Assembly: GCA_019247775.1 (NCBI GenBank)
Contig: JAFBAN010000229.1
Coordinates: 1 to 37,922 of the forward strand
Length of the DNA: 37,922 nucleotides
Direction of reading: 5' to 3'
From: Chitinophagaceae bacterium
GTDB taxonomy: Bacteria > Bacteroidota > Bacteroidia > Chitinophagales > Chitinophagaceae
Shown: in pieces, positions 16,215 to 23,951 of the stretch
Numbering within the stretch: position 1 is the first letter of the stretch
Layout: each line of letters starts with the position of its first letter
Translations under genes and position numbers: made by a program
Notes under the pieces: model-generated
What the model saw: only the letters and a program-made list of their open reading frames with translations
What the model was told of the DNA's origin: nothing
The model's database searches: none

Positions 16215-17554
16215 TCCCCCGCACTCTCCTTTATCGTCACCTTCACCCGCTGTATCCTGTTCTTCTCCACTTCCAGTACGCCGAATTCGAAATCGCCGGA
16301 CTGCAATACTTTGCCGGGAACCGGTATTTCGCCCGCGAGTTCCAGCACCAGTCCGGCAAGCGAATCGCTTTCTCCTTTGATCGTATCGAATGTTTCCGCA
16401 GGCAGGTTCATGATCTTGCATACATCGTTGATCATGATCCGGCCTTCGAAAATATAGTTGTTCTCATCCAGCTTGCGGTAACCGGATTCTTCCTCATCGA
16501 ATTCGTCCTTGATCTCGCCGATCACTTCCTCGAGTATATCTTCCAGCGTTACGATGCCGCTGGTGCCGCCGAACTCATCCACCACTACTGCAAAATGGAT
16601 CCGCTTCGACTGGAATTCTTTCAGAAGGTCTTCAATAAATTTTTGCTCATGCACAAAATAAGGCGGACGCATTAAACCCTGCCAGTGGTAGTCATCCGGC
16701 TCCTGCAGAAAGGGCACCAGGTCTTTTGTATGAATGATGCCGAGCACATTATCCAGATCGTCGCGGTATACCGGCAGCCTGCTGTACTGCAGGTCTTTCA
16801 CTGTGGTTATAAGTTCTCCGAAACTGGTATTCTCATCAACGCCATGCACGTCTACCCTGGTCTTCATGATCTGCTTTACAGTGATATTCCCGAACTTGAC
16901 GATCCCTTTCAGTATGTTCTTTTCGTTTTCCGAAGCGGTATTCTGCGTGGTAAGATCGATGGCATGGTCCAGCTCTTCCAGGCTATACGCGCCATTCGAA
17001 CGGTTGGCGAGTTTTTTTTCGATGATATCCGAATACTTCACCAGCCACTTGCTGAGCCCGTGCACTGCCAGCGAAACCGCCTGCACAATGCCACCGAAAT
17101 CCTTGGCAAAACGAACATTGTTCTGGGTAGCCAGCACTTTCGGCATTACTTCACCGAAGAGCAGCAACAGAAAAGACACGGCCACTACCTTGATCAGGAA
17201 TTCTACCCAGCCGGCATTGAACTGTTCAAAATTGAACATATCGTCTATCAGCAGGTTGGAGATGATGATGATGGAGATATTGATAAAACTGTTGGCGATC
17301 AGCAAAGAGGCAAGCAGGATCTTAGGTTCCTCGAGCAGGTCGACGATCCGTTTATAAGCGGGCTGCTGTTTTCCTTTCAGCAGGTTGATGTCTTTGTAGG
17401 TGAGTGAAAAGAACGCCACTTCCGAACCCGATAACACAAAAGAGAGGAAAAGCAGGATGAACAATACCATCACAAGCACAGTGGTACCCTGGGCCTGGAT
17501 AGCGGACAGCAATGTAAGATCAGGAACGAACTGCCAAACCGTGTGATAATCCAA
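16211..17554 (-). CDS. gldE: Gliding motility-associated protein GldE (CNNM/CBS/CorC)
   Basis: 447 aa. The N-terminal CNNM (DUF21) membrane domain has hydrophobic segments including VLVMVLFILLFLSFVLSG and VEFLIKVVAVSFLLLLFGEV. It is followed by a CBS pair (near residues 215-345, including FAVVVDEFGGTSGIVTLEDI) and a C-terminal CorC/HlyC domain. This architecture and the position before gldD and after ssb identify GldE. It resembles magnesium/cobalt efflux proteins; its gliding role is known only from genetics. No ATG is present near the start; TTG at 17554 is the only candidate start after an in-frame TAA. The stop codon touches repeat R8. Confidence 0.9.
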   Translation of the reverse strand: MDYHTVWQFVPDLTLLSAIQAQGTTVLVMVLFILLFLSFVLSGSEVAFFSLTYKDINLLKGKQQPAYKRIVDLLEEPKILLASLLIANSFINISIIIISNLLIDDMFNFEQFNAGWVEFLIKVVAVSFLLLLFGEVMPKVLATQNNVRFAKDFGGIVQAVSLAVHGLSKWLVKYSDIIEKKLANRSNGAYSLEELDHAIDLTTQNTASENEKNILKGIVKFGNITVKQIMKTRVDVHGVDENTSFGELITTVKDLQYSRLPVYRDDLDNVLGIIHTKDLVPFLQEPDDYHWQGLMRPPYFVHEQKFIEDLLKEFQSKRIHFAVVVDEFGGTSGIVTLEDILEEVIGEIKDEFDEEESGYRKLDENNYIFEGRIMINDVCKIMNLPAETFDTIKGESDSLAGLVLELAGEIPVPGKVLQSGDFEFGVLEVEKNRIQRVKVTIKESAGE

Positions 17555-17610
17555 AGCTGGAGGTTTTGATGAACGATCGGAAACGCAAAATTAAGATTTC
17601 AGGAATTGGA

Positions 17611-18039
17611 TCAGAAAGGTAAGGTTTCGCCCGGGTCCGGAAGCGGCGGGGTATCATCGCCCGAGTAACCTTCCAGCGGATCGCTGCCATGCGTGCCATG
17701 ACCGTCACCGCGTTTGTCGAGCATGATCAGGTTATCGCCAACCACTTCGGTGGCAAATTTTTTATTGCCTTCCTTGTCTTCCCAACTGCGTGTCCTGAGG
17801 CGCCCCTCCACATAGATCAGACTGCCTTTATGCAGGTATTTCTGGGCCAGTTCGGCCAGACCGCGCCACAGCACAACGGTATGCCATTCTGTTTGAGAGA
17901 TCAGCTTGCCCGAGCGGTCTTTGTATGTTTCCGTGGTAGCTAAAGGAAATTTGGCCACCGCAATGTTCCCTTCCAGGTGCTGAACGTCGGGATCTTTACC
18001 CAGGTTTCCGATCAGCATTACTCTATTAACACCTCTCAT
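17611..18039 (-). CDS. ssb: Single-stranded DNA-binding protein
   Basis: 142 aa. The OB fold shows MRGVNRVMLIGNLGKDPDV, TEWHTVVLWRGLAELAQKYL and KGSLIYVEGRLRTRSWED. A flexible Gly/Asp/Pro tail ends DPGETLPF, the acidic-aromatic-Pro-Phe tip that binds partner proteins. It coats ssDNA in replication and repair. The length is shorter than E. coli SSB because the tail is short. It sits between mutY and gldE as in F. johnsoniae-type gene order. Confidence 0.95.
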   Translation of the reverse strand: MRGVNRVMLIGNLGKDPDVQHLEGNIAVAKFPLATTETYKDRSGKLISQTEWHTVVLWRGLAELAQKYLHKGSLIYVEGRLRTRSWEDKEGNKKFATEVVGDNLIMLDKRGDGHGTHGSDPLEGYSGDDTPPLPDPGETLPF

Positions 18040-18141
18040 ACGATAGATTTTACGTTCCTAGCATTGAATCACTCTTAAAAATACTTTTTTTTAAGCAACA
18101 AAAGAATAGCAGGGTAAATTTTAACGGGCGATCGGCGGTGT

Positions 18142-18350
18142 AAGGCGTGAGACGTGACACGTGAGGCGTGAGGCGTGAGAGGCGGCGCGAGTGGTTGCAG
18201 TCTTGCTGATCGGGTCCATAGTCGATAGTCCATGGTCCATAGTAGCGGCGGATGGATCATGGACTATCGACTATCGACTATTGACCATGGACCCGCACTC
18301 AAGATCCACGTTTAACGACTCCCGCCTCACGTCTCACGCTTCACGACCCC
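18142..18350. repeat. Outer inverted repeat R9a (word gtgaggc) between ssb and mutY
   Basis: Left arm 18142-18185 has cgtgagg- and cgtgaga-type units; right arm about 18320-18349 has the complement (cctcacgtctcacgcttcac). Step is mostly 7 bases. The right arm contains the mutY TGA stop codon (18341-18343). R9a encloses a second, different inverted repeat (R9b). The 301-base gap 18040-18340 holds nothing else except an A/T-rich stretch near 18075-18105. Confidence 0.9.
18212..18294. repeat. Inner inverted repeat R9b (words gtccata, gtcgata)
   Basis: Left arm 18212-18243 starts gggtccatagtcgatagtcc; right arm 18258-18294 ends ctattgaccatggaccc and contains ctatcga twice. The arms pair with small differences and with one more 7-base unit on the right. 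The words are those of R7. Confidence 0.9.
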
Positions 18351-19393
18351 TCAAGATACTGCGTAATGAACCTCGGAAAAGGCAGTTCCCGAAGCTTCGC
18401 AACCGGCTGCCACTGGTATTTGCGCAGAAAGGCCGGACGCTCAGTCAACACAACACGGATGAACTGTCCTTTGATCTGCTGATGTGTAAGCTGCTGCGCC
18501 TGGAGCCCGCTTATGGTCGGCTTGCCTGCATAACGGATCCCCATCTGCTCCTTTAACCAGCCCTGTACTTTTAGATCATCCCAGGCCAACTGTTCCGGCG
18601 ACTCGAACAGGTAAAATTCAAAAAGCCCTTGCCAGATATCTTTGCCGATGCGTTGATGCACACAGATCCGGCCATTCACTTCAAAAAGGAAATAATAGAA
18701 CCAACGTTTTTTGCGCAGCAGGTTCTTTTCTTTTACCGGCAACTGGTTCACGGTGCCTTCGGCATATGCGCGGCAATGGGGTTGCAGCGGACAGGAACCG
18801 CAAACCGGCGCCACCGGCCTGCAGATCACCGCCCCAAAATCCATGATCGCCTGGTTATAGAGACCCGGATGTTTTTTGTCGAGCACCCGGCCCGCGATCT
18901 CTGTAAACACCTGCTTACCCCTGGCAGAATCTGTAGGTTCGCTGATACCGAAAAACCGGGCCAGTACGCGAAATACATTCCCATCCACTACGGCATGCGG
19001 AAGATCGAATGCAAACGACGAGATGGCTGCGGCGGTATAAGGACCTACGCCTTTCAGTTCCAATATCTCCTCATAGCGATCAGGGAATTTTCCTTCCCGC
19101 TCCTGCAGGATCTGGCGGGCGGTATGCAGCAGGTTGCGGCAACGGTTATAGTAGCCCAGTCCCTCCCAAAGCTTAAACACTTCCTGGTCGGGGGCCGCGG
19201 CCAGTTGGCTGATGTTGGGGTATTTACTGATGAAATTCTGGTAGTAGTTCCAGCCCTGCTCCACCCGGGTCTGCTGCAGGATGATCTCGCTGAGCCAGAT
19301 CCGGTAGGGATCTTTTTCACCTTTCCAGGGCATTTCCCGGGTATTCTTCCGGCGGTTCCAGTCCATCAGGATCCGGGTAAATTGGGCTTCCAT
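18341..19393 (-). CDS. mutY: A/G-specific adenine glycosylase MutY
   Basis: 350 aa from the ATG at 19393; a TTG one codon upstream is also possible. The helix-hairpin-helix and catalytic region reads ELKGVGPYTAAAISSFAF and then AVVDGNVFRVLAR with the catalytic Asp. The 4Fe-4S ligands are in CRPVAPVCGSCPLQPHC. A C-terminal NUDIX-like domain for 8-oxoG recognition follows (KKRWFYYFLFEVNGRICVHQ). MutY removes adenine opposite 8-oxoguanine. The last codons (EGS-stop) are read from the arm of repeat R9a, so the stop codon is supplied by the repeat. Confidence 0.96.
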   Translation of the reverse strand: MEAQFTRILMDWNRRKNTREMPWKGEKDPYRIWLSEIILQQTRVEQGWNYYQNFISKYPNISQLAAAPDQEVFKLWEGLGYYNRCRNLLHTARQILQEREGKFPDRYEEILELKGVGPYTAAAISSFAFDLPHAVVDGNVFRVLARFFGISEPTDSARGKQVFTEIAGRVLDKKHPGLYNQAIMDFGAVICRPVAPVCGSCPLQPHCRAYAEGTVNQLPVKEKNLLRKKRWFYYFLFEVNGRICVHQRIGKDIWQGLFEFYLFESPEQLAWDDLKVQGWLKEQMGIRYAGKPTISGLQAQQLTHQQIKGQFIRVVLTERPAFLRKYQWQPVAKLRELPFPRFITQYLEGS

Positions 19394-19599
19394 CAAGGCA
19401 AATATTCAATAAAAGCTTCTACGGCAAGTGTTTTTAGCGCGTATTTTCCGCAAAATGGCCTGTTTTTCGAAAATTTTCATCGGTTGAACCTTTTATCTAT
19501 CAATCAATAACGCCTATAATATTTGTTCCATCTTTCTTGCATTATTCAATCTTTTTAGTTTACTTTAATTTTCAGAGTAAGTACATAAATCCAAAAAAA

Positions 19600-19890
19600 A
19601 TGAGAAAATCAGATCTCATCAACCAGATTTCGGACAAAACCGGTATTCCAAAAGTGGATGTATTGGTTACCCTGGAAACTATGTTCAAAGAAGTAAAAGA
19701 AAGCCTGTCCAACGGGCAGAATATCTATATCAGGGGCTTCGGCAGCTTCATCACCAAGAAACGGGCGGCCAAGATCGGCCGTAATATCAAGAAAAATGTA
19801 GCGGTGGAAATACCCGAACATTTTATTCCCGCCTTCAAACCCGCAAAAGAATTTGTGAGCGAGGTAAAAACCAAGCGCAAGCCGGAGTAA
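19600..19890 (+). CDS. HU/IHF family DNA-binding protein
   Basis: 96 aa from the ATG at 19600, preceded by an A-rich stretch; earlier in-frame codons from 19537 are not HU-like. MRKSDLINQISDKTGIPKVDV is the usual HU helix pair, and IYIRGFGSFITKKRAAKIGRN is the conserved arm base with GFG-F. The C-terminal tail is basic (KTKRKPE). It would compact DNA as a dimer. It is divergent from mutY, matching the HU - mutY - ssb - gldE - gldD neighbourhood of Bacteroidota. Confidence 0.93.
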   Translation: MRKSDLINQISDKTGIPKVDVLVTLETMFKEVKESLSNGQNIYIRGFGSFITKKRAAKIGRNIKKNVAVEIPEHFIPAFKPAKEFVSEVKTKRKPE

Positions 19891-19911
19891 CTTTGCGGAA
19901 ATTCCCGGTCA

Positions 19912-20760
19912 GTGAAGAAACAGCAATGGATTTTAGTAAGTAGCGGCGTCATCGCCTGCCTGCTACTGTTATTTTTTGGCAGGACCGTTCCGCCCAATAA
20001 GCCCGCTACACCCGCAGTCTCATCTCAAGACCATGAACATCAGGCCATTAGTTTCGATGCCATCCTTACCCAGGCCAGGCAGAAGATCAGTCCGGAACAG
20101 GCTCTACGCCTTACCAGACTTGAAAATTCCATCAGCCGGGGCGATGTAAAAGAGCAACAGATCCATGTTTACCATCAACTGGCCCGTTTCTGGGCCGATT
20201 CGGCGCATGTTTTCGAGACCTATGCCTGGTACACGGGGGAGGCTGCGAAATTGGAAAATTCCGAGAAAAGCCTCACCTTTGCCGCCCATCAGTTTTTAGA
20301 CGGACTGATGCGCGAAGACCAGCCCGCCATGCAAACCTGGCTGGCCGGTAACGCAAAAGTTCTTTTCGAGAAAGCTTTAGCCATCAACCCCGCCAATGAT
20401 TCGAGCAGGATCGGGCTGGGCGCCTGCTATATTTTCGGCAATCTGTCCGATAACCCGATGGAAGGTATCCTGCCCATCCGAGAGATCGTACAGCGCAATC
20501 CCGACAACCTGTATGGCCAGCTGATCCTGGGCCTCGGCGGCCGGAAAAGCGGTCAGTATGATAAGGCGATCGAGCGGTTCAGGATAGTGGCGCAGAAGGA
20601 TCCGGCCAATATGGAAGCGGTGTTCAACCTGGCTGAATGTTACGAGATCAAAGGAGATAAAGCCAGCGCGATCAAATGGTATGAGCAGGGCAAAGAACTG
20701 GTGAAACTGCCCGAAGCGCGGAAAGAAATCGAGAAACGCATAACGGAATTAAGAAAATAA
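19912..20760 (+). CDS. TPR protein with N-terminal membrane segment
   Basis: 282 aa, GTG start at 19912, 21 bases after the HU stop codon. Residues 7-23 (ILVSSGVIACLLLLFFG) form a membrane anchor or uncleaved signal. The C-terminal half has tetratricopeptide repeats, for example LYGQLILGLGGRKSGQYDKA and NLAECYEIKGDKASAIKWYE, so it is likely an exported or periplasm-facing scaffold. The partner is unknown. It is probably cotranscribed with the HU gene. Confidence 0.85.
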   Translation: MKKQQWILVSSGVIACLLLLFFGRTVPPNKPATPAVSSQDHEHQAISFDAILTQARQKISPEQALRLTRLENSISRGDVKEQQIHVYHQLARFWADSAHVFETYAWYTGEAAKLENSEKSLTFAAHQFLDGLMREDQPAMQTWLAGNAKVLFEKALAINPANDSSRIGLGACYIFGNLSDNPMEGILPIREIVQRNPDNLYGQLILGLGGRKSGQYDKAIERFRIVAQKDPANMEAVFNLAECYEIKGDKASAIKWYEQGKELVKLPEARKEIEKRITELRK

Positions 20761-20793
20761 ATTATTTAACTCACTTTAAAAATTGCTCTGAGT

Positions 20794-20886
20794 ATGCCTT
20801 GTGGTAAGAAGAGAAAGCGTCATAAAATTGCGACCCATAAACGCAAGAAGCGCTTAAGAAAGAACCGTCATAAGAAGAAGAAATAG
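20794..20886 (+). CDS. 30-aa highly basic protein, AURKAIP1/COX24-domain (mS38/bS22-like) type
   Basis: ATG 20794 to TAG 20884. The product starts MPCGKKRKRHKIATHKRKKR and ends in a run of Lys, Arg and His; more than half of its residues are basic. Similar 30-residue proteins in Bacteroidota are, as I recall, classed as AURKAIP1/COX24-domain proteins, related to mitochondrial mS38 and mycobacterial bS22, which bind rRNA in the small subunit. A ribosomal role is inferred from this resemblance. It lies 33 bases after the TPR gene and before a hairpin. Confidence 0.75.
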   Translation: MPCGKKRKRHKIATHKRKKRLRKNRHKKKK

Positions 20887-20905
20887 TTCTTAACTGATGT
20901 ATAGC

Positions 20906-20940
20906 GTCCCGTTCATTCGTTTGCTGCGGATGAGCGGGAC
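20906..20940 (+). terminator. Hairpin after the small basic protein gene
   Basis: gtcccgttcat at 20906-20916 pairs with atgagcgggac at 20930-20940 (11 pairs, one G-U) around a 13-base loop. No T run follows, so it is a hairpin with a possible termination or RNA-stability role. Confidence 0.5.
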
Positions 20941-21089
20941 CTTCAAAAACACTTACTGGATTTCGCCATTATCTCTCCCGCTGCAACTTTTACCTTATCC
21001 TTCCTGATCTGGTGGCGAGCGTTACAGAACAAGTGTGGTGTAGACTGCCGCATACCGGCCCGTGATTTTTATTTAAAAGTTGCTTGTTT

Positions 21090-22640
21090 GTGAACAAAGA
21101 ATTAATTATTAATGCCGGCCCTTCAGGCGTTGAGATCGCTTTCCTGGAGGACAAAAAACTGGTGGAGCTTCATAACGAGAAGACCGATGCCATTTTTGCC
21201 GTGGGAGACCTTTACCTGGGTAAGGTAAAAAAACTGATACCCGGTCTCAATGCCGCGTTTGTAGATGTCGGCTTCGAAAAGGATGCCTTCCTCCATTACA
21301 CCGATCTCAGCCCTTATGTCCGCTCCATCCTCAAGTTCACCCAGCTGGCGATGAACGACAAGAATGAGGGGGGATTCGATTTTTCAAAATTCCAGTCGGA
21401 ACCCGAGATCGTGAAGACCGGTAAGATTACCGAGGTGCTTAATGGCAAACCGCAGGTACTGGTACAGATCCTGAAAGAACCGATCGCCGCCAAGGGGCCG
21501 CGTCTCAGTTGCGAACTGTCTTTACCGGGACGGTTCGTGGTATTGACGCCCTTCAACGAGATCGTGGCCGTTTCCAAAAAGATCCATTCTTCTGAAGAGC
21601 GTAAGCGACTGCATAAGATCGTGGAAGCGATCCGTCCTAAAAATTTCGGGGTGATCGTTCGTACAGCTGCAGAAGGAAAAACAACAGCCGAACTGCACCA
21701 GGACCTGCTGGCATTGATCGATACCTGGAAAAGTATCAAGACGAATCTGAAAGGCGCTGTTGCTCCTGTGCGCATCATGAGCGAGGAGAACAAGACCACG
21801 AGCATACTCCGCGACCTGCTGAATGCAGATTTCAATAAAGTGATCGTTAACGACAAGAGCCTGTTCTCGCTGACGCAGAATTATATCGAGCGTATCGCTC
21901 CTGACAAGCGGGATATCGTAACGCTTTACCAGAACGGCCTGCCCATCTTCGACCAGTATGGCGTTACCAAGCAGGTAAAATCTTCTTTCGGCAAAACAGT
22001 TAACCTGCCCAGCGGCGCTTACCTGATCATCGAGCATACGGAAGCGATGCATGTGATCGATGTGAACAGCGGTTATAAAAGCGTGAGCAATAACCAGGAA
22101 GACAATGCCCTCGAAACAAACCTGGAAGCGGCTGAAGAGATCGCCCGCCAGTTAAGGCTGCGCGATATCGGCGGCATTATCGTGATCGATTTCATCGACA
22201 TGAAACTGCCCGATAACAAACGCAAAGTGCATGATGCGCTGGAAGGTTTTATGAAGACGGACCGGGCCAAGCATTCGGTGCTGCCCATCTCCAAATTCGG
22301 CATCACGCAGATCACCCGGCAGCGCATGCGCCCGGAAGTGAACATCAATACCAGCGAAACCTGCCCTGTATGCAACGGCACCGGCAAGATCACGTCTACC
22401 TTATTGCTGGAAGATGAGATGGAGAAACGCCTGTACTATCTGGCCACGCACGGACACAAGGACCTGACCCTAACGGTGCATCCTATCGTGTTCTCTTACC
22501 TGACCAAGGGCCTGTTCAATTCCAGGATCAAAAAATGGAAGCGCAAGTTCAAGATCAATCTGAAAGCGCAGGCAAACACGAATTACCATATGATCGAATT
22601 CAGGTTCTTTAATGAACATGAGGAAGAAATAAAATTCTGA
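21090..22640 (+). CDS. rng: Rne/Rng family ribonuclease (RNase G-like)
   Basis: 516 aa from the GTG at 21090 (MNKELIINAGPSGVEIAFLE); a TTG at 21084 would add two residues. An S1 domain shows LYLGKVKKLIPGLNAAFVDV. The DNase I-like catalytic part holds D324 (VIDVNSG) and D370 (IDFIDMK), matching the two Mg-binding Asp of RNase E/G. CPVCNGTGK near residue 430 is the Zn-link. No long C-terminal scaffold is present, so it is RNase G-like. It cuts single-stranded A/U-rich RNA in rRNA maturation and mRNA decay. A classic terminator follows. Confidence 0.95.
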   Translation: MNKELIINAGPSGVEIAFLEDKKLVELHNEKTDAIFAVGDLYLGKVKKLIPGLNAAFVDVGFEKDAFLHYTDLSPYVRSILKFTQLAMNDKNEGGFDFSKFQSEPEIVKTGKITEVLNGKPQVLVQILKEPIAAKGPRLSCELSLPGRFVVLTPFNEIVAVSKKIHSSEERKRLHKIVEAIRPKNFGVIVRTAAEGKTTAELHQDLLALIDTWKSIKTNLKGAVAPVRIMSEENKTTSILRDLLNADFNKVIVNDKSLFSLTQNYIERIAPDKRDIVTLYQNGLPIFDQYGVTKQVKSSFGKTVNLPSGAYLIIEHTEAMHVIDVNSGYKSVSNNQEDNALETNLEAAEEIARQLRLRDIGGIIVIDFIDMKLPDNKRKVHDALEGFMKTDRAKHSVLPISKFGITQITRQRMRPEVNINTSETCPVCNGTGKITSTLLLEDEMEKRLYYLATHGHKDLTLTVHPIVFSYLTKGLFNSRIKKWKRKFKINLKAQANTNYHMIEFRFFNEHEEEIKF

Positions 22641-22645
22641 TAAGG

Positions 22646-22669
22646 AACCGGCCAACCGCCGGTTTTTTT
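22646..22669 (+). terminator. Intrinsic terminator of rng
   Basis: aaccggc-caacc-gccggtt is a 7-bp stem followed by a T run to 22669, five bases after the rng stop codon. Confidence 0.9.
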
Positions 22670-22675
22670 GAAATG

Positions 22676-22790
22676 ATACCTCTGCGGTGATCTCTGGCAA
22701 CTCATGTTCTCAGCGGTGAACGCCCGCCCGCGCCCATTCAAGGTTTGCTTTACCGCAGAGAACATGAGCCAGCGGAGTTTGCGCGGAGTT
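22676..22790. repeat. Inverted repeat R10 (ctctgcggtga-type words) between convergent genes
   Basis: The core arms 22701-22720 and 22749-22768 pair at 18 of 20 positions (ctcatgttctcagcggtgaa and its partner). The flanks carry related words (tctgcggtga, agcggag, gcgcggag). It fills the gap between rng and the convergent hypothetical gene. Confidence 0.75.
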
Positions 22791-22797
22791 GATATAC

Positions 22798-23457
22798 TCA
22801 AAGCGTATTGTAATAGTTGATCAGCTTCGCCACCTGGTCCGTATTCCTGAAATTGATCCTGTTCTTGTCTACAAATTCGTCGACCTGCACTTTGCGGTCT
22901 GCCAGTTCGGCCATGATGTATTCCCGGTCTCGTTTCAGGCGCTTCATTTCTCCTTTGACGAACAGGTAAAAGTTATCATAGGTCTCATAGTCCTTCACCA
23001 CATCGCCGGTGATCGCGTTCTTGCGGTTGATCACCCGCTTTTCAACGGCGCGCAACATGCTGCAGTTGCCGTCGGCCATTACGATATAGAACTGTTGAGC
23101 CGTTTTGTTTTCAAATGGCGGATAACCTGTTCGGAATTTATAAAACAATATACCGTCCGATGTGGTATCTGCATAAGACACTTCTTTCACCCAGCCGGGC
23201 TGCAACATCCCCTCTACCCCTTCTGAAATAAATTGCACACTCTGGGTCTCCAGATCGATGCGTGTTTTTACGCTGGTGAACTTGCGGGTTTTGCTGAGAA
23301 AGATATCTGCGTATTTATAGTTCTCGTCAAAATAAGGGCTGCCGCTGAATACCGGCCTATTACCGGAAAAGATCGGGACTATCGCCCTGTTTGCAGGCAT
23401 CCCGGAATACAGGGCCGGAACCAGGCAGAGCAAAAAAAAGACGATCGGTGGTCGCAT
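22798..23457 (-). CDS. Secreted hypothetical protein
   Basis: 219 aa with an N-terminal signal peptide (PPIVFFLLCLVPALYSG). After a Gly/Pro-rich stretch the protein is beta-rich in the middle (TRIDLETQSVQFISEGVEGM) and helical at the C-terminus (MKRLKRDREYIMAELADRKV). No known domain is recognised. It would be exported to the periplasm or outer membrane. Its 3' end is convergent with rng across R10; upstream of its start is a long non-coding stretch. Confidence 0.7.
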   Translation of the reverse strand: MRPPIVFFLLCLVPALYSGMPANRAIVPIFSGNRPVFSGSPYFDENYKYADIFLSKTRKFTSVKTRIDLETQSVQFISEGVEGMLQPGWVKEVSYADTTSDGILFYKFRTGYPPFENKTAQQFYIVMADGNCSMLRAVEKRVINRKNAITGDVVKDYETYDNFYLFVKGEMKRLKRDREYIMAELADRKVQVDEFVDKNRINFRNTDQVAKLINYYNTL

Positions 23458-23764
23458 AAAAAGAAGTCTTTAAAGTTACGCTGTTTTTATGCCGGCGGTT
23501 GCCAAACGCAGGTCTTCGGCTCAGACGGATCAAACCAAAAACCAAACAAAACATATGTTATTTTACCTAATGCGTTAGCCGCTCATCGACCAGTCCTTAA
23601 CGGCTCATTATCAAAGTGAAAAACTCCGTCTAGCTAGGTTGTTCAAATTAATTCATTGATTATCAAATGATTATTAAAAAATGCGTTGCTGCATTTACCC
23701 CGAATTACATTAATTAATTCTCATATTTAAGCCCTCATAAATTATGCACAACGGTCAAAATTTA

Positions 23765-23795
23765 TTTGGGAATCTGCCCCATTCTTGTAACTTAG
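23765..23795 (+). promoter_or_regulatory. Candidate Bacteroidota promoter upstream of radA
   Basis: TTTG at 23765-23768, exactly 19 bases, then TAACTTAG at 23788-23795; one mismatch to the TAnnTTTG box. Transcription would start near 23800, about 150 bases before radA. Confidence 0.55.
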
Positions 23796-23826
23796 TGTCA
23801 GAATTTAATGGGTTAGTAAGTAAAAC

Positions 23827-23852
23827 GGGTCAACAGCAATGTTGGCCCTTTT
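23827..23852 (+). terminator. Terminator-like hairpin in the radA leader
   Basis: gggtcaaca-gcaa-tgttggccc is a 9-bp stem (one G-U) followed by tttt. It lies about 30 bases downstream of the predicted start of transcription and 100 bases upstream of radA, so it could attenuate radA or end a very short RNA. Confidence 0.6.
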
Positions 23853-23951
23853 ACATGCCTGTAATCTATCCTAATTTCCGCCGGCAACGCTTCGCTTTTC
23901 CTTTTAGTATGTATGTTCCCGAATCGGTTTTTCCATTTCTATCTTTAATCT

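Larger units (their letters stand above)
23458..23951. other. Long intergenic region upstream of radA
   Basis: 494 bases without a convincing gene. It has an AT-rich part near 23640-23740 with a small palindrome (aaatgc-gttgct-gcattt near 23679), a promoter-like pair at 23765, and a hairpin with T run at 23827. A 73-codon frame at 23744-23965 overlaps radA and looks non-coding. Confidence 0.6.
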
